Origin: Halorubrum coriense DSM 10284
GTDB lineage: Archaea; Halobacteriota; Halobacteria; Halobacteriales; Haloferacaceae
Assembly (NCBI RefSeq): GCF_000337035.1
Contig: NZ_AOJL01000060.1
Location: 286,287-350,286, forward strand
DNA length: 64,000 bases
Direction of reading: 5' to 3'
Shown: positions 9,220 through 18,400 of the stretch, one piece after another
Position numbering within the stretch: position 1 is the stretch's first letter
How the letters are laid out: each line of letters starts with the position of its first letter
Notes under the pieces: generated by a model
Told to the model about the DNA's origin: nothing
The model's database searches: none
Seen by the model: only the letters and a program-made list of their open reading frames with translations
Translations under genes and position numbers: made by a program

Positions 9220-10206
9220 ATGGACGCTCACGAGCTGATCACCCGGAACGCGGCCGAGGTGGTCACCGAGTCGGAGATCGAGGCGCTGGCCGACGACCCC
9301 GAAGGGAAGCGGGCGTACGTCGGCTACGAGCCCTCGGGCGTGCTCCACATCGGTCACATGCTCACCGCGAACAAGCTCATCGACCTCCAGGAGGCGGGAT
9401 TCGAGGTGACGGTCCTGCTGGCCGACGTCCACGCCTACCTCAACGACAAGGGGTCGTTCGAGGATATCCGCCACACCGCCGAGCGGATGCGCGACCAGTT
9501 CATCGCCTACGGGCTCGACGAGTCGAACACGCAGTTCGTGCTCGGCTCGGACTTCCAGCTCGACGACGACTACACCCTCGACCTCCACGCCCTTGAGCTC
9601 GAAACGACGCTCGCGCGCGCCGAGCGGGCGATGGCCGAGATCAGCTCCGGCGACTCGGTGAAGGTGTCGCAGGCCGTCTACCCCCTGATGCAGGCGCTCG
9701 ACATCCCGTACCTCGGCGTCGACCTCGCGGTCGGCGGGATGGAACAGCGGAAGGTCCACATGCTCGCTCGCGACGTGTTACCGAGCATCGACCGCGAGCC
9801 GCCGACGAGCCTCCACACGCCGCTGATCGCCGACCTCGGGACCGGGCGCGGCAAGATGTCCTCCAGCGAGGGCGTCACCATCTCGATGGAGGACTCCCGG
9901 GAGGACATCGAGTCGAAGGTGAACGACGCCTACTGCCCGCCGACGGCCGACCCCGAGCCGACCGACGACGGCGCGGAGCGCGAGAACCCCGTCCTCCAGG
10001 TGTTCGAGTACCACGTGTTCCCCCGGTTCGACTCGGTCACCGTCGAGCGGCCGGAGGAGTACGGCGGCGACCTGGAGTACGACGCCTACGCCGACCTCGA
10101 AGCCGATCTGGAGTCCGGCGAGCTCCACCCCGCGGACGCGAAGGGCGCGCTCGCGGAGTACCTCGACCGCCTCATCGCGCCGGGTCGCCAGCAGCTCGCG
10201 GAGTAG
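9220..10206 (+). CDS. tyrS: Tyrosyl-tRNA synthetase
   Basis: A 328-residue class I synthetase of the archaeal TyrRS type, which charges tRNA-Tyr in the cytoplasm. The HIGH signature is HIGH at 43-46 after the substrate-contact motif YEPSG; the KMSKS signature is KMSSS in GRGKMSSSEGVTI. Length matches archaeal TyrRS, which lacks the bacterial S4 tail. TATA-like CATATG lies about 30 nt before the ATG. It runs alone, with a convergent zinc-ribbon gene ending 24 bp beyond its stop. Confidence 0.97.
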   Translation: MDAHELITRNAAEVVTESEIEALADDPEGKRAYVGYEPSGVLHIGHMLTANKLIDLQEAGFEVTVLLADVHAYLNDKGSFEDIRHTAERMRDQFIAYGLDESNTQFVLGSDFQLDDDYTLDLHALELETTLARAERAMAEISSGDSVKVSQAVYPLMQALDIPYLGVDLAVGGMEQRKVHMLARDVLPSIDREPPTSLHTPLIADLGTGRGKMSSSEGVTISMEDSREDIESKVNDAYCPPTADPEPTDDGAERENPVLQVFEYHVFPRFDSVTVERPEEYGGDLEYDAYADLEADLESGELHPADAKGALAEYLDRLIAPGRQQLAE

Positions 10207-10230
10207 GCCGAGCGGGCCGGGGAGCCGGAG

Positions 10231-11013
10231 TTAGCCGTCGCTCTCTCCCGTGAGATCCGTCTTTTCGCTCACCGTGTGACCGCCGACTTCGCAGGTCCCG
10301 TCCAGACAGCCCAGCCCGGCCGCCGTCTCGAAGACGGGGAGCCCGCAGTCGCACTCGTCGACGACGACCCCGGCGGGGAACGAGAAGGTGGTCTCGCAGT
10401 CGGGGTAGTCCTCGCAGCCGAGGTAGACGCGGCCGGGCGCGGAGCGGACGCGGAGGTCGTCCCCGCAGTCGGGGCACTCCCAGACGCCGTCGAACCGGTC
10501 GCTGACGGCCGCCTCCATCGGGTCGCACGCGGGGTCGAGACAGAGGTGGAACGGTTCGCCGCGCTCGACGCGGATCTTCGGGAGCCCGCAGTCGTCGCAG
10601 GTCGCGTCCGTGACGCTCGCGCCCGCCGGGAGCCCCCGGCGCGTCTCGCAGTCGAGGCAGACCACGTCGCCGCGCGACCGCACGAGCGGCCCGCCGTCGT
10701 CGGGGCAGGTCCCGACCGGCACGCCCGCCTCGGTGACGGGGAGGGCCCGGCTCGCCGTCGCCTCCTCGGCGACGACGCGGAGCCGCCGGGAGCCGTCGCG
10801 GGCGGTGATCGTGAACCCGTCGCCGTCGCCCTCGACGACGACGCTCTCGGGCCGGGTGAGCCACGCGACGGGCTGGTAGCCGTCGGCGTCGTGGACGAGC
10901 GTCGTGTCGTCGGGTTTGATCAGGACGACGACCCGCCCGCGGTACGTGCGGGTCCGGTCGCCGCGGTCGGTCACCTGGCAGTCGCCTGCGAGCACGCGGA
11001 GTCGTTCCGGCAT
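10231..11013 (-). CDS. Multi-zinc-ribbon protein with NucS-like N-terminal region
   Basis: A 260-residue protein. The first about 90 residues are beta-rich and resemble the N-terminal domain of DUF91/NucS proteins (RVLAGDCQVTDRGDRTRTYR, then VVVLIKPDDTTLVHDADGYQP). Four Cys4 zinc-ribbon units of the topoisomerase C-terminal type follow, for example WECPDCGDDLRVR with GCEDYPDCETTF. The NucS nuclease domain itself is absent. It probably binds DNA or RNA through the ribbons. The role is unknown, and the family seems limited to haloarchaea. Confidence 0.75.
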   Translation of the reverse strand: MPERLRVLAGDCQVTDRGDRTRTYRGRVVVLIKPDDTTLVHDADGYQPVAWLTRPESVVVEGDGDGFTITARDGSRRLRVVAEEATASRALPVTEAGVPVGTCPDDGGPLVRSRGDVVCLDCETRRGLPAGASVTDATCDDCGLPKIRVERGEPFHLCLDPACDPMEAAVSDRFDGVWECPDCGDDLRVRSAPGRVYLGCEDYPDCETTFSFPAGVVVDECDCGLPVFETAAGLGCLDGTCEVGGHTVSEKTDLTGESDG

Positions 11014-11140
11014 ACGGGGGGTTGCCCCGTTCTCCGTGTTAAGCGGTCGGCGGGGAGCCGCTCCGCGCGGCCGGGCGCTGGCGCTCTGTACGCCGGGTAT
11101 TGTGTGGGTAACTTAGCAAGATCGCTCTGGGAGGGGAGGT

Positions 11141-12487
11141 ATGAGAGAGGGCTCTGGTTCGGACCCGTCGGTGACGGCCGACGAGGCGTCCCCGGTCCGG
11201 GTTGGCGTGTTGAGTTTCCACAACAGCAAAGAGACCAAAGCGATCCTCAACGCCGTTCGGGCGTTGGGACACGAGCCGGTCTGGCTCCGCGAGGAGAACA
11301 CCAGGTCGTGGATCGAAGACGAGAGCCTCCGGTTCGACCCCGACGTGGAGGTCGTCGTGAACCGGCTGCTGATGACGAAGTCTGCCGAGCCGTTGGACGA
11401 CCTCGGGATCGCGACGGCCTACGCCGCGTCCCGCGCGGTGTTGAACCCGCCTGAGGTCGCCGTCCAATCGCTTCACAAGTACGGGGCCGCGGCGAGGCTC
11501 GCGACGGCGGGGATTCCGGTTCCGGACGCGTACATCGCGTTCAGCCGGCGGACGATCAACGAAGGGAACCGTCTCACGAGCGAGACGGCGGTTCACAAGT
11601 CCGCCGTCGGAACGAACGGGGATCGGATGGCGGTCGTCGGCGCAGACGACATCGTCGCTCCGCATATCGCCCGGCGTCGGGCGTTTTTACAGGAGTTCAT
11701 CGACGCCGGCGTCGAGCGGCCGTTCGACGTCCGCGCGTACGTCGTCGGCGACCGCGTCGTCGGCGCCATGAAGCGGTACGCGCCGTCGGACGAGTGGCGA
11801 ACGAACGTCGCCGTCGGCGGCGAGGTCGAAGGTTTCACCGCCGGCTTGCCCGAGGAGGCGGCGCGACTCTCACGGGAGGCGGCCGACGTGCTCGACCTCG
11901 ACTACGCCGGCGTCGACCTGTTGTGTCGCGACGGCACCTGGTACGTGCTCGAGGTGAACGTGACGGCGGGATTCAAGGGGCTCTTCGAGGCGACGGGGGT
12001 CAGTCCGGCACCGCACATCGCCGCGCTCGCTATCGAGCGGGGCGGCGGCGTCGACCGCGATCGCGTCGCGTCCCTCGCGTCGGTGCTGGACGATTCGGTC
12101 CCCGACTGTAAGCCCCCGCTCGATCCGGATCCGGAGGAATCGACGACGGTCGGCTACACCGAGGCCGTGGCGGTGAGCGCGGGCCAGCGGGCGGTCGAGG
12201 TGGTCGCCAAGTCGGACACCGGCGCCGGGCGGACGAGCATCGACTTCGACGTCGCCGCCGAGATCGGCGCCGGGCCGATACTCAGGACGGTCCGCGTGAA
12301 GACAGGATCGCGCCGGAAGCGACAGCGGCGCCCGCTCGTCGAGATCGACGTGAAGATCGGGAACCGCTGGCAGACCGTGACCGCGAGCGTCGAGGATCGG
12401 AGTCACATGAACTATCCCGTGCTGCTCGGGCGGGACGTTCTCGACGGGTACCACGTGGACGTCGCGAAGCGGGAACGCGAGGAGTGA
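11141..12487 (+). CDS. RimK-type ATP-grasp ligase fused to a retropepsin-like domain
   Basis: A 448-residue fusion. Residues about 20-300 are an ATP-grasp ligase: an N-terminal VGVLSFHNSKET domain, a Lys-containing VHKSAVG strand, a core with LQEFIDAG and FDVRAYVVGD, and the Mg site VLEVNVTAGFKG. RimK relatives add glutamate or similar amino acids to a carboxyl group. Residues about 335-445 match the putative ATP-dependent zinc protease family, a retropepsin-like fold with an SDTGAGRTS motif and NYPVLLGRDVLDG near the end. The pair may modify and then bind or trim the same peptide; that is inference. A GTAACTTAG box lies about 30 nt upstream. Confidence 0.85.
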   Translation: MREGSGSDPSVTADEASPVRVGVLSFHNSKETKAILNAVRALGHEPVWLREENTRSWIEDESLRFDPDVEVVVNRLLMTKSAEPLDDLGIATAYAASRAVLNPPEVAVQSLHKYGAAARLATAGIPVPDAYIAFSRRTINEGNRLTSETAVHKSAVGTNGDRMAVVGADDIVAPHIARRRAFLQEFIDAGVERPFDVRAYVVGDRVVGAMKRYAPSDEWRTNVAVGGEVEGFTAGLPEEAARLSREAADVLDLDYAGVDLLCRDGTWYVLEVNVTAGFKGLFEATGVSPAPHIAALAIERGGGVDRDRVASLASVLDDSVPDCKPPLDPDPEESTTVGYTEAVAVSAGQRAVEVVAKSDTGAGRTSIDFDVAAEIGAGPILRTVRVKTGSRRKRQRRPLVEIDVKIGNRWQTVTASVEDRSHMNYPVLLGRDVLDGYHVDVAKREREE

Positions 12488-12488
12488 C

Positions 12489-14831
12489 CTACTCGATCCG
12501 GACCGTCCGCGTGGCCGTGACGGGCAACAGCGGGAGGTCCGGGAAGGCGACCTCGACGGTGAACTCCAGTTCGTCGGCGTCGGGCGTGCCGAACACGCCG
12601 ACCGGGAGCGTCGTCTCCCCGTCGAGGTACGTGGTCGTCGTGGTCATCTCCACGTTGTTGACGGTGACGCGGATGCCGGCGCGAGCGCTTCCCGAGGCCG
12701 CGGCGACGGCGACCTCGCACATCTCGTTCTCGCCGACCGCGATGCCGTCCGGAAACTCGCCCCAGTCGACGTCGATCCGGGGGCAGTCGCGCGCGGCGTC
12801 GACGACGCGCTCCGCGACGGAGCCGCTCATGCCGGCGTTTTCGAGCTCTGTCGCGCCGGCGTCGACGACGTCGGCGGGGGAGGTGAGCCCGACGTCCGCG
12901 AGGCGCTCCGCGCGGCCGGAGCCGACCCCCTCGATCGCCGTGAGCGCGACGGCCTCGCGGGAGACGCCGTGTTCGACGCGCGCCTCCACGCGGCAGGCGA
13001 GGTTGGCCGCGCGTGGGCCGGCGAACCGGTCGAGGAACTCCGCGAGCGCGGCGAGCAGCCGGAGCGCGTTCTGCCGGATCACCCACGCGTCGGAGCGGAG
13101 GTCAGAGGGGATCGAGTCGGCCATCCCGGCGAGGAGGATGGCGAACACCTTGCGGTGGCCGTCTTCGAGGTCGGTGTCGCGGCCGTCGAGGATGCGGTCG
13201 ATCGCGTCGGACTCGGCCGAGCGCGCCGAGACGGAGTCGAACTCGCCCGCCGACGCGACGGTCTCCAACACCGAGTCGACGGTGAGCGTCTCCCGGTCCG
13301 CGAGCCGCCGGAACCGCCGCGCGGTGTCGAGCCGGAGGTAGTACTTCGAGGCGAGTCGCCCGAGCGCGGTGGGCTCGATCGCGAGGTCGTCGTCGGCCGC
13401 GACGAAGCCGTCGTCGACGAGCGATTCGAGGGTGTCGCGGACGCGGTCGCGGAGCGTCGGGAAGTCGTACGCGTCGGGCTCCGACTGCGCCCGGACGTAG
13501 TAGAAGGTCGTTTCGAGCCACGCCATCACGTCCTCCAGCCCGCGGATCGTCCCCATCGCGATCTCCGCGTTGAGGTGCGATTCGAGGTCGGCGGCGAGCC
13601 GCGACTCGATCTCTTTGCCCTCGCGCAGCAGTTTCCGGTACTTGTCCGCGTCGGCGCGGTCGCAGACCACCCAGCCGTACCCCACGTCGTCGTACTCCGG
13701 GCGGCCGGCGCGGCCGAGCATCTGGAGCACGTCGAGCGGCGAGATGTCGGTCTCCCCCTCCAGCGGGTCGTGGTACTTCGTGTCGCGGATGACGACGCAG
13801 CGGGCGGGGAGGTTCACTCCCCACGCGAGCGTCGACGTCGAGAAGAGGAGCTTGATCTTCCCCTGCTTGAACCACTCCTCGACGCGGTCGCGGTCGTCCT
13901 TCCCGAGGCCGGCGTGGTGGAAGCCGACGCCGTCGGTGACCGACTGCCGGAGCGTGTCGTTGGTGAGTTCCTTGGCCTCGTTGTGGAAGTCGTAGTCGCC
14001 CCGCGAGTCGATCGGGATGTCGCGTTCGGTGATCTCGTCGCGCGCCTTCTTCGCCGCCTGGACCGTGTCCTGCCGCGAGGAGACGAACACGAGCGCCTGA
14101 CCGTCCTCGCGGACGTGCGGCTCGGCGAGGTCGAGCGCGCGGTAGAGCCGGCGGTACTTGTCGGCGAACGCGTTCGAGCCGTGCGAGTACGTCTTCACGC
14201 CGGTCTCGAGGTCGACGGGGCGGTACTCGTCGCCGAAGGCGTACGTCGTCTCCGCGGGCGCGTCGAGCCACTCCGCGACGTCGGCGATGTTCGGCATCGT
14301 CGCCGAGAGCGCGACGACGCGGGGGTCTTGGAGCCGGCGGAGCCGCGAGACGGTGACCTCGAGCACCGCGCCGCGCTTCTCGGAGTCGAGCAGGTGGACC
14401 TCGTCGATGACGACGCAGTCCACGTCGGTGATGAAGGAGTAGCGCGCGGAGTCGTGCTTCCGCGTCGCGCTGTCGGCCTTCTCCGGCGTCGTCACCAGCA
14501 CGTCCGCACGCTCGGCGCGGCGGGGGTTCAGGTCGCGCTCGCCGGAGACGACGTAGACGGAGTAGCCGAGCTCCTCGAACCGCTCCCACTCGCTCTCCTT
14601 CTCGTTCGTGAGCGCGCGCAGCGGCGCGACGAAGAGGGCGGTCCCGCCCGCGGCGAGCGTCCGACAGATGGCGAGTTCGGCGAGCGCGGTCTTCCCGGAG
14701 GCGGTCGGCGCGGACGCGACGACGTTGTGATCGGTCTCCAAGATGCCCGGCAGCGCCTCCCGCTGCATCCGGTTGAACTCGTCGAACCCGAAGGCCTCCG
14801 CGAACTCCGGCACCGCGTCCGCGACCTTCAC
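12489..14831 (-). CDS. Ski2-type DEAD/DEAH-box helicase with Sec63-like C terminus
   Basis: A 780-residue superfamily 2 helicase. Motif I is APTASGKT (about 41-48), motif II DEVH (about 143-146), motif III SATMPN, and motif VI QMLGRAGRPEYDD. A winged helix and a Sec63/helix-hairpin-helix part (AIEGVGSGRAERLADVGL) follow, as in Hel308/Brr2 relatives, then a C-terminal beta-sandwich. It probably unwinds DNA or RNA in repair or fork restart. The GTG at 14831 (VKVADAVPEF) is preferred; a frame open to the ATG at 14909 would add 26 low-complexity residues. The stop is 2 bp from the convergent RimK gene. Confidence 0.88.
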   Translation of the reverse strand: MKVADAVPEFAEAFGFDEFNRMQREALPGILETDHNVVASAPTASGKTALAELAICRTLAAGGTALFVAPLRALTNEKESEWERFEELGYSVYVVSGERDLNPRRAERADVLVTTPEKADSATRKHDSARYSFITDVDCVVIDEVHLLDSEKRGAVLEVTVSRLRRLQDPRVVALSATMPNIADVAEWLDAPAETTYAFGDEYRPVDLETGVKTYSHGSNAFADKYRRLYRALDLAEPHVREDGQALVFVSSRQDTVQAAKKARDEITERDIPIDSRGDYDFHNEAKELTNDTLRQSVTDGVGFHHAGLGKDDRDRVEEWFKQGKIKLLFSTSTLAWGVNLPARCVVIRDTKYHDPLEGETDISPLDVLQMLGRAGRPEYDDVGYGWVVCDRADADKYRKLLREGKEIESRLAADLESHLNAEIAMGTIRGLEDVMAWLETTFYYVRAQSEPDAYDFPTLRDRVRDTLESLVDDGFVAADDDLAIEPTALGRLASKYYLRLDTARRFRRLADRETLTVDSVLETVASAGEFDSVSARSAESDAIDRILDGRDTDLEDGHRKVFAILLAGMADSIPSDLRSDAWVIRQNALRLLAALAEFLDRFAGPRAANLACRVEARVEHGVSREAVALTAIEGVGSGRAERLADVGLTSPADVVDAGATELENAGMSGSVAERVVDAARDCPRIDVDWGEFPDGIAVGENEMCEVAVAAASGSARAGIRVTVNNVEMTTTTTYLDGETTLPVGVFGTPDADELEFTVEVAFPDLPLLPVTATRTVRIE

Positions 14832-15018
14832 GGCACACCACACCCGTGCGCGAGTCGTCGGGAACCGCGGCTGTGTCGCATCGGATCGAGAGGGGGGCTT
14901 CGAGGGCAAAGGCGTTTCTCATGCGGGCGGGACGCGTCGGGCGGGCGGCGGCCCGCGCGCGGCGGAACGGGCGTTCCGGACCCACACCGTTTAGTCGGCC
15001 GCGGTCGACCGCAGGGGT

Positions 15019-15381
15019 ATGATCCCGTCGTCGCCGCTCGTTATCGGTGCGGGCGTCGCGGTCGCGCTGCTCGCGCTGTTCGCGCTCGCTCGCCGACTCC
15101 GCGGCCCGTCCGCCGAGGCCCGCGAGTCGAAGCGCGCTCACGACGCCGCCCGAGAGCGCGAACCGCCGGTCGAGATCGGCGAGACCTACGAGTTCGGCGT
15201 CACCGAACTCACCGACCACCACTCCGGCGACGAGGTCGCCGTCGGCAAGGTCGAGGGGTTCGTCGTCTTCACCGAAGACGTTCCCGGCGGCCTCGAACCG
15301 GGCGACGTGATCCGCGCGAAGGTCCTCTCGTTCAACGAGGGGCGCACCTCAGCCGACGCGACCTTCGTCGGACGCGCGTAG
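15019..15381 (+). CDS. Membrane-anchored TRAM-domain protein
   Basis: A 120-residue protein. Residues 5-25 form one hydrophobic helix followed by RRLRG, suggesting a cytoplasmic C terminus. A TRAM beta-barrel covers about 48-118, with the typical GETYEFGVTEL start and GDVIRAKVLSFNEGRTSADA end. TRAM domains bind RNA; free-standing versions act as RNA-binding or chaperone-like proteins in archaea. The membrane anchor would place RNA binding at the membrane. CGTTTAGT lies about 28 nt upstream. Confidence 0.85.
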   Translation: MIPSSPLVIGAGVAVALLALFALARRLRGPSAEARESKRAHDAAREREPPVEIGETYEFGVTELTDHHSGDEVAVGKVEGFVVFTEDVPGGLEPGDVIRAKVLSFNEGRTSADATFVGRA

Positions 15382-15474
15382 GCGACGGTCCGATCCGACT
15401 CCCGACCCGCCCGCCGCGACCACGTCCGCCCCGAACCGGAGGTTCATACGTGATGCCGACGAAGAGGTGTCGCA

Positions 15475-18400
15475 ATGGCTCAGGCCGGCACCCAGGACCT
15501 CACGGAGCGGTTCATTCAGTTCTATCGCAACTACTACCGTGAGGACATCGGGCAGCTCGCGCAGCGGTACCCCAACGAGCAGCGCTCGCTGTACGTCTCC
15601 TACGACGACCTCTTTCAGTTCGACCGCGACCTCGCCGAGGACTTCCTGAACAAGCCCGAACAGATGCGCGAATACGCCGAGGAGGCGCTGCGGCTCTACG
15701 ACCTCCCCGCCGACGTCAGCCTCGGCCGCGCGCACGTCCGTATCGAGGACCTCCCCGAGAGCGTCGACATCCGCGGTATCCGCGTCCACGACGACCACAT
15801 CGGGAAGCTCGTCTCGATTCAGGGGATCGTTCGCAAGGCGACCGACGTGCGCCCGAAGGTGACCGAGGCCGCCTTCGAGTGCCAGCGCTGCGGCACGATG
15901 ACGTACATCCCGCAGAGCGACGGCGGCTTCCAGGAGCCCCACGAGTGTCAGGGCTGCGAGCGGCAGGGCCCCTTCCGCGTCAACTTCGACCAGTCCGAGT
16001 TCGTCGACTCCCAGAAGCTCCGCATCCAGGAATCGCCCGAGGGGCTCCGCGGCGGCGAGACGCCCCAGTCGCTCGACGTCGACATCGTCGACGACATCAC
16101 CGGCAAGGTGAGCCCCGGCGACCACGTGACCTGCGTCGGGATCCTCCACATCGAGCAGGTCGAGCAGGGCAACGAGAAGTCCGCCATCTTCGACCTGTAC
16201 ATGGACGGCGTCTCCATCTCCATCGAGGACGAGGAGTTCGAGGACATGGACATCACGGAGGCGGACAAGCGCGACATCATCGAGCTCTCCGAGCGCGACG
16301 ACATCTACGAGGCGATGGTGGGCTCCATCGCCCCGGCCATCTACGGCTACGAGGAGGAGAAGCTCGCGATGATCCTCCAGCTGTTCTCCGGCGTCACCAA
16401 ACACCTCCCCGACGGCTCGCGGATCCGGGGAGACCTCCACATGCTCCTGATCGGCGACCCCGGAACGGGTAAATCTCAGATGATTTCGTACGTAGAAAAC
16501 ATCGCCCCTCGCTCCGTGTACACGTCCGGGAAGGGGTCGTCCGCGGCGGGGCTCACGGCCGCCGCCGTCCGCGACGACTTCGGTGACGGCCAGCAGTGGT
16601 CGCTCGAAGCAGGCGCGCTCGTGCTCGCCGACAAGGGAATTGCCGCGGTCGACGAGCTGGACAAGATGGACTGTGTCACGGGTGACACGCTGGTCTCGCT
16701 GGCGGACGGCCGCGTCGAGCGCATCGACGAACTGGCGCGGGAGGCAGCGGAAGACGGCGATATCGAGGAGCTCTCGAACGGTCGCCGCGTCCGCGACGTC
16801 GACCTCGACGTCTGGACGATGGACGGGGACGGGCGGCTGGTCGAACGGCCGGTCTCGGCGGTCCACGAGTACGACGCGCCCTCGGAGCTCACCCGGGTCA
16901 CGATGGAGACCGGCGAATCCCTGACGGCGACGGCCGATCACCCGTTCTTCGTCCTCGACGACGGGGAGCGCGTCGAGCGTGAGGCGGCCGCGCTCGACGA
17001 CGACGACTGGGTGTACGTCCCCCGAGAGATTCCGACCAAGGCCGCCGACGGCGCCGGGGCGGCGGCAACGGCAGGCGGCGACGGAAGCATCGAACCGCTC
17101 GGCGACGGATCCGTCGACGGCGACGGGACCGATGCCGCGATGGCGAGCGTTCTCGGGTACCTCTCCGGCGACGGGAACGTTTACTACGACCGCGACGAGG
17201 GCGTCTACGGCGTCCGGTTCACCAACACGGACGACGACCTCTTAAACGACTTCGAGAGAGCGGCACGGGCAGCGTTCGACGCGGAGCCGGTCCGTCCGCC
17301 GAGCGAGAAGCGCGACGACGGCGCCGAGACGGTTCGAGTCACCGGAAAGGAACACGCCGACGCCGTCCTCGACGCGGGAATGAACCTCGGCCGGTACGAC
17401 GAGAAGTGCTTCCCGACGGACGTTTCGACCGGAAGCCGCGCAGCGAAGGCCGCGTTCGTCCGGGCACTGGCCGACAGCGAGGGCCACGTCGACGAATCCG
17501 CGGACAACGTTCGAATAGCGTCTGCGAGCCGGGACCTGCTCCGCGGCACGCGAAACCTCCTCTTACAGTTCGGTGTGTCGAGTCAGCTCCAGCACCGCGA
17601 GCGCGACAGAGGTCGCGATGTGTACTACCTCACGGTGACGGACGCCGACTCGCTCGCGGCGTTCCAACGCTACGTCGGGTTCACCGCCACGCGAAAAGCC
17701 GAGGCCCTCAACCGCGTCGTCGACGCCGCCGACGGCGACCGCACGATCCTCGACGTGGTCCCGGAGATCGGCGACGTACTTGCCGAATCTCGCGAGTCGC
17801 TCCGGCTTCACCAGAGCGAGTGCGGGATCAACGCGGTCACGTACCACGACTTCGAGAGCGAGGACGCGAACGTCTCGCTCCACCGCGCCCGGCAGGTACT
17901 CACGGCGTTCGAGGGGCGGCGGAGCCGTGCGGCCGAAGACGTGGACGCGCTCGAGGGAGTGCCGACGTGGGAAGCGCTATCAGAGCTGCGGCACCAATAC
18001 CACGTCTCGCAGTCCAAACTCGCGGATGGAACCGCGTTGTCCCAACAGCAGATCTCCCGCGAGTGGGGCGAAGACGACGAAGTCCGTCGGACGGTGACCG
18101 AGCGACTCCGAGAGATCCTCACCGAGGTCGCGGAGACCGACCTCGGAGACCTCCGCGAATTCGTCCGCGGCGACGTGAAGTGGCGGCGGGTGGAGGCAGT
18201 CGAAACCGTTCCGCCGGAGTCGACAGAACACCGCGGCGAGGTACTCCGACAGCGTCTCGCAGACGTCATCGAGGGGCCGATAGAAACGGTCGAAGAGCGG
18301 GCCCACGAGTTGCTCGACCGCGGTCCGATCGGCGAAACGCCGGCAGAGCTGTCGGCAGCGCTCGACGCCTACGGTATCAGTCAGTCCGGCGTGGCGTCCC

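Noticed and set aside
12969-15542. 857-codon plus-strand frame across the helicase gene
   Set aside because: It crosses the helicase antisense, the promoter and the TRAM gene in another frame; no recognisable protein.
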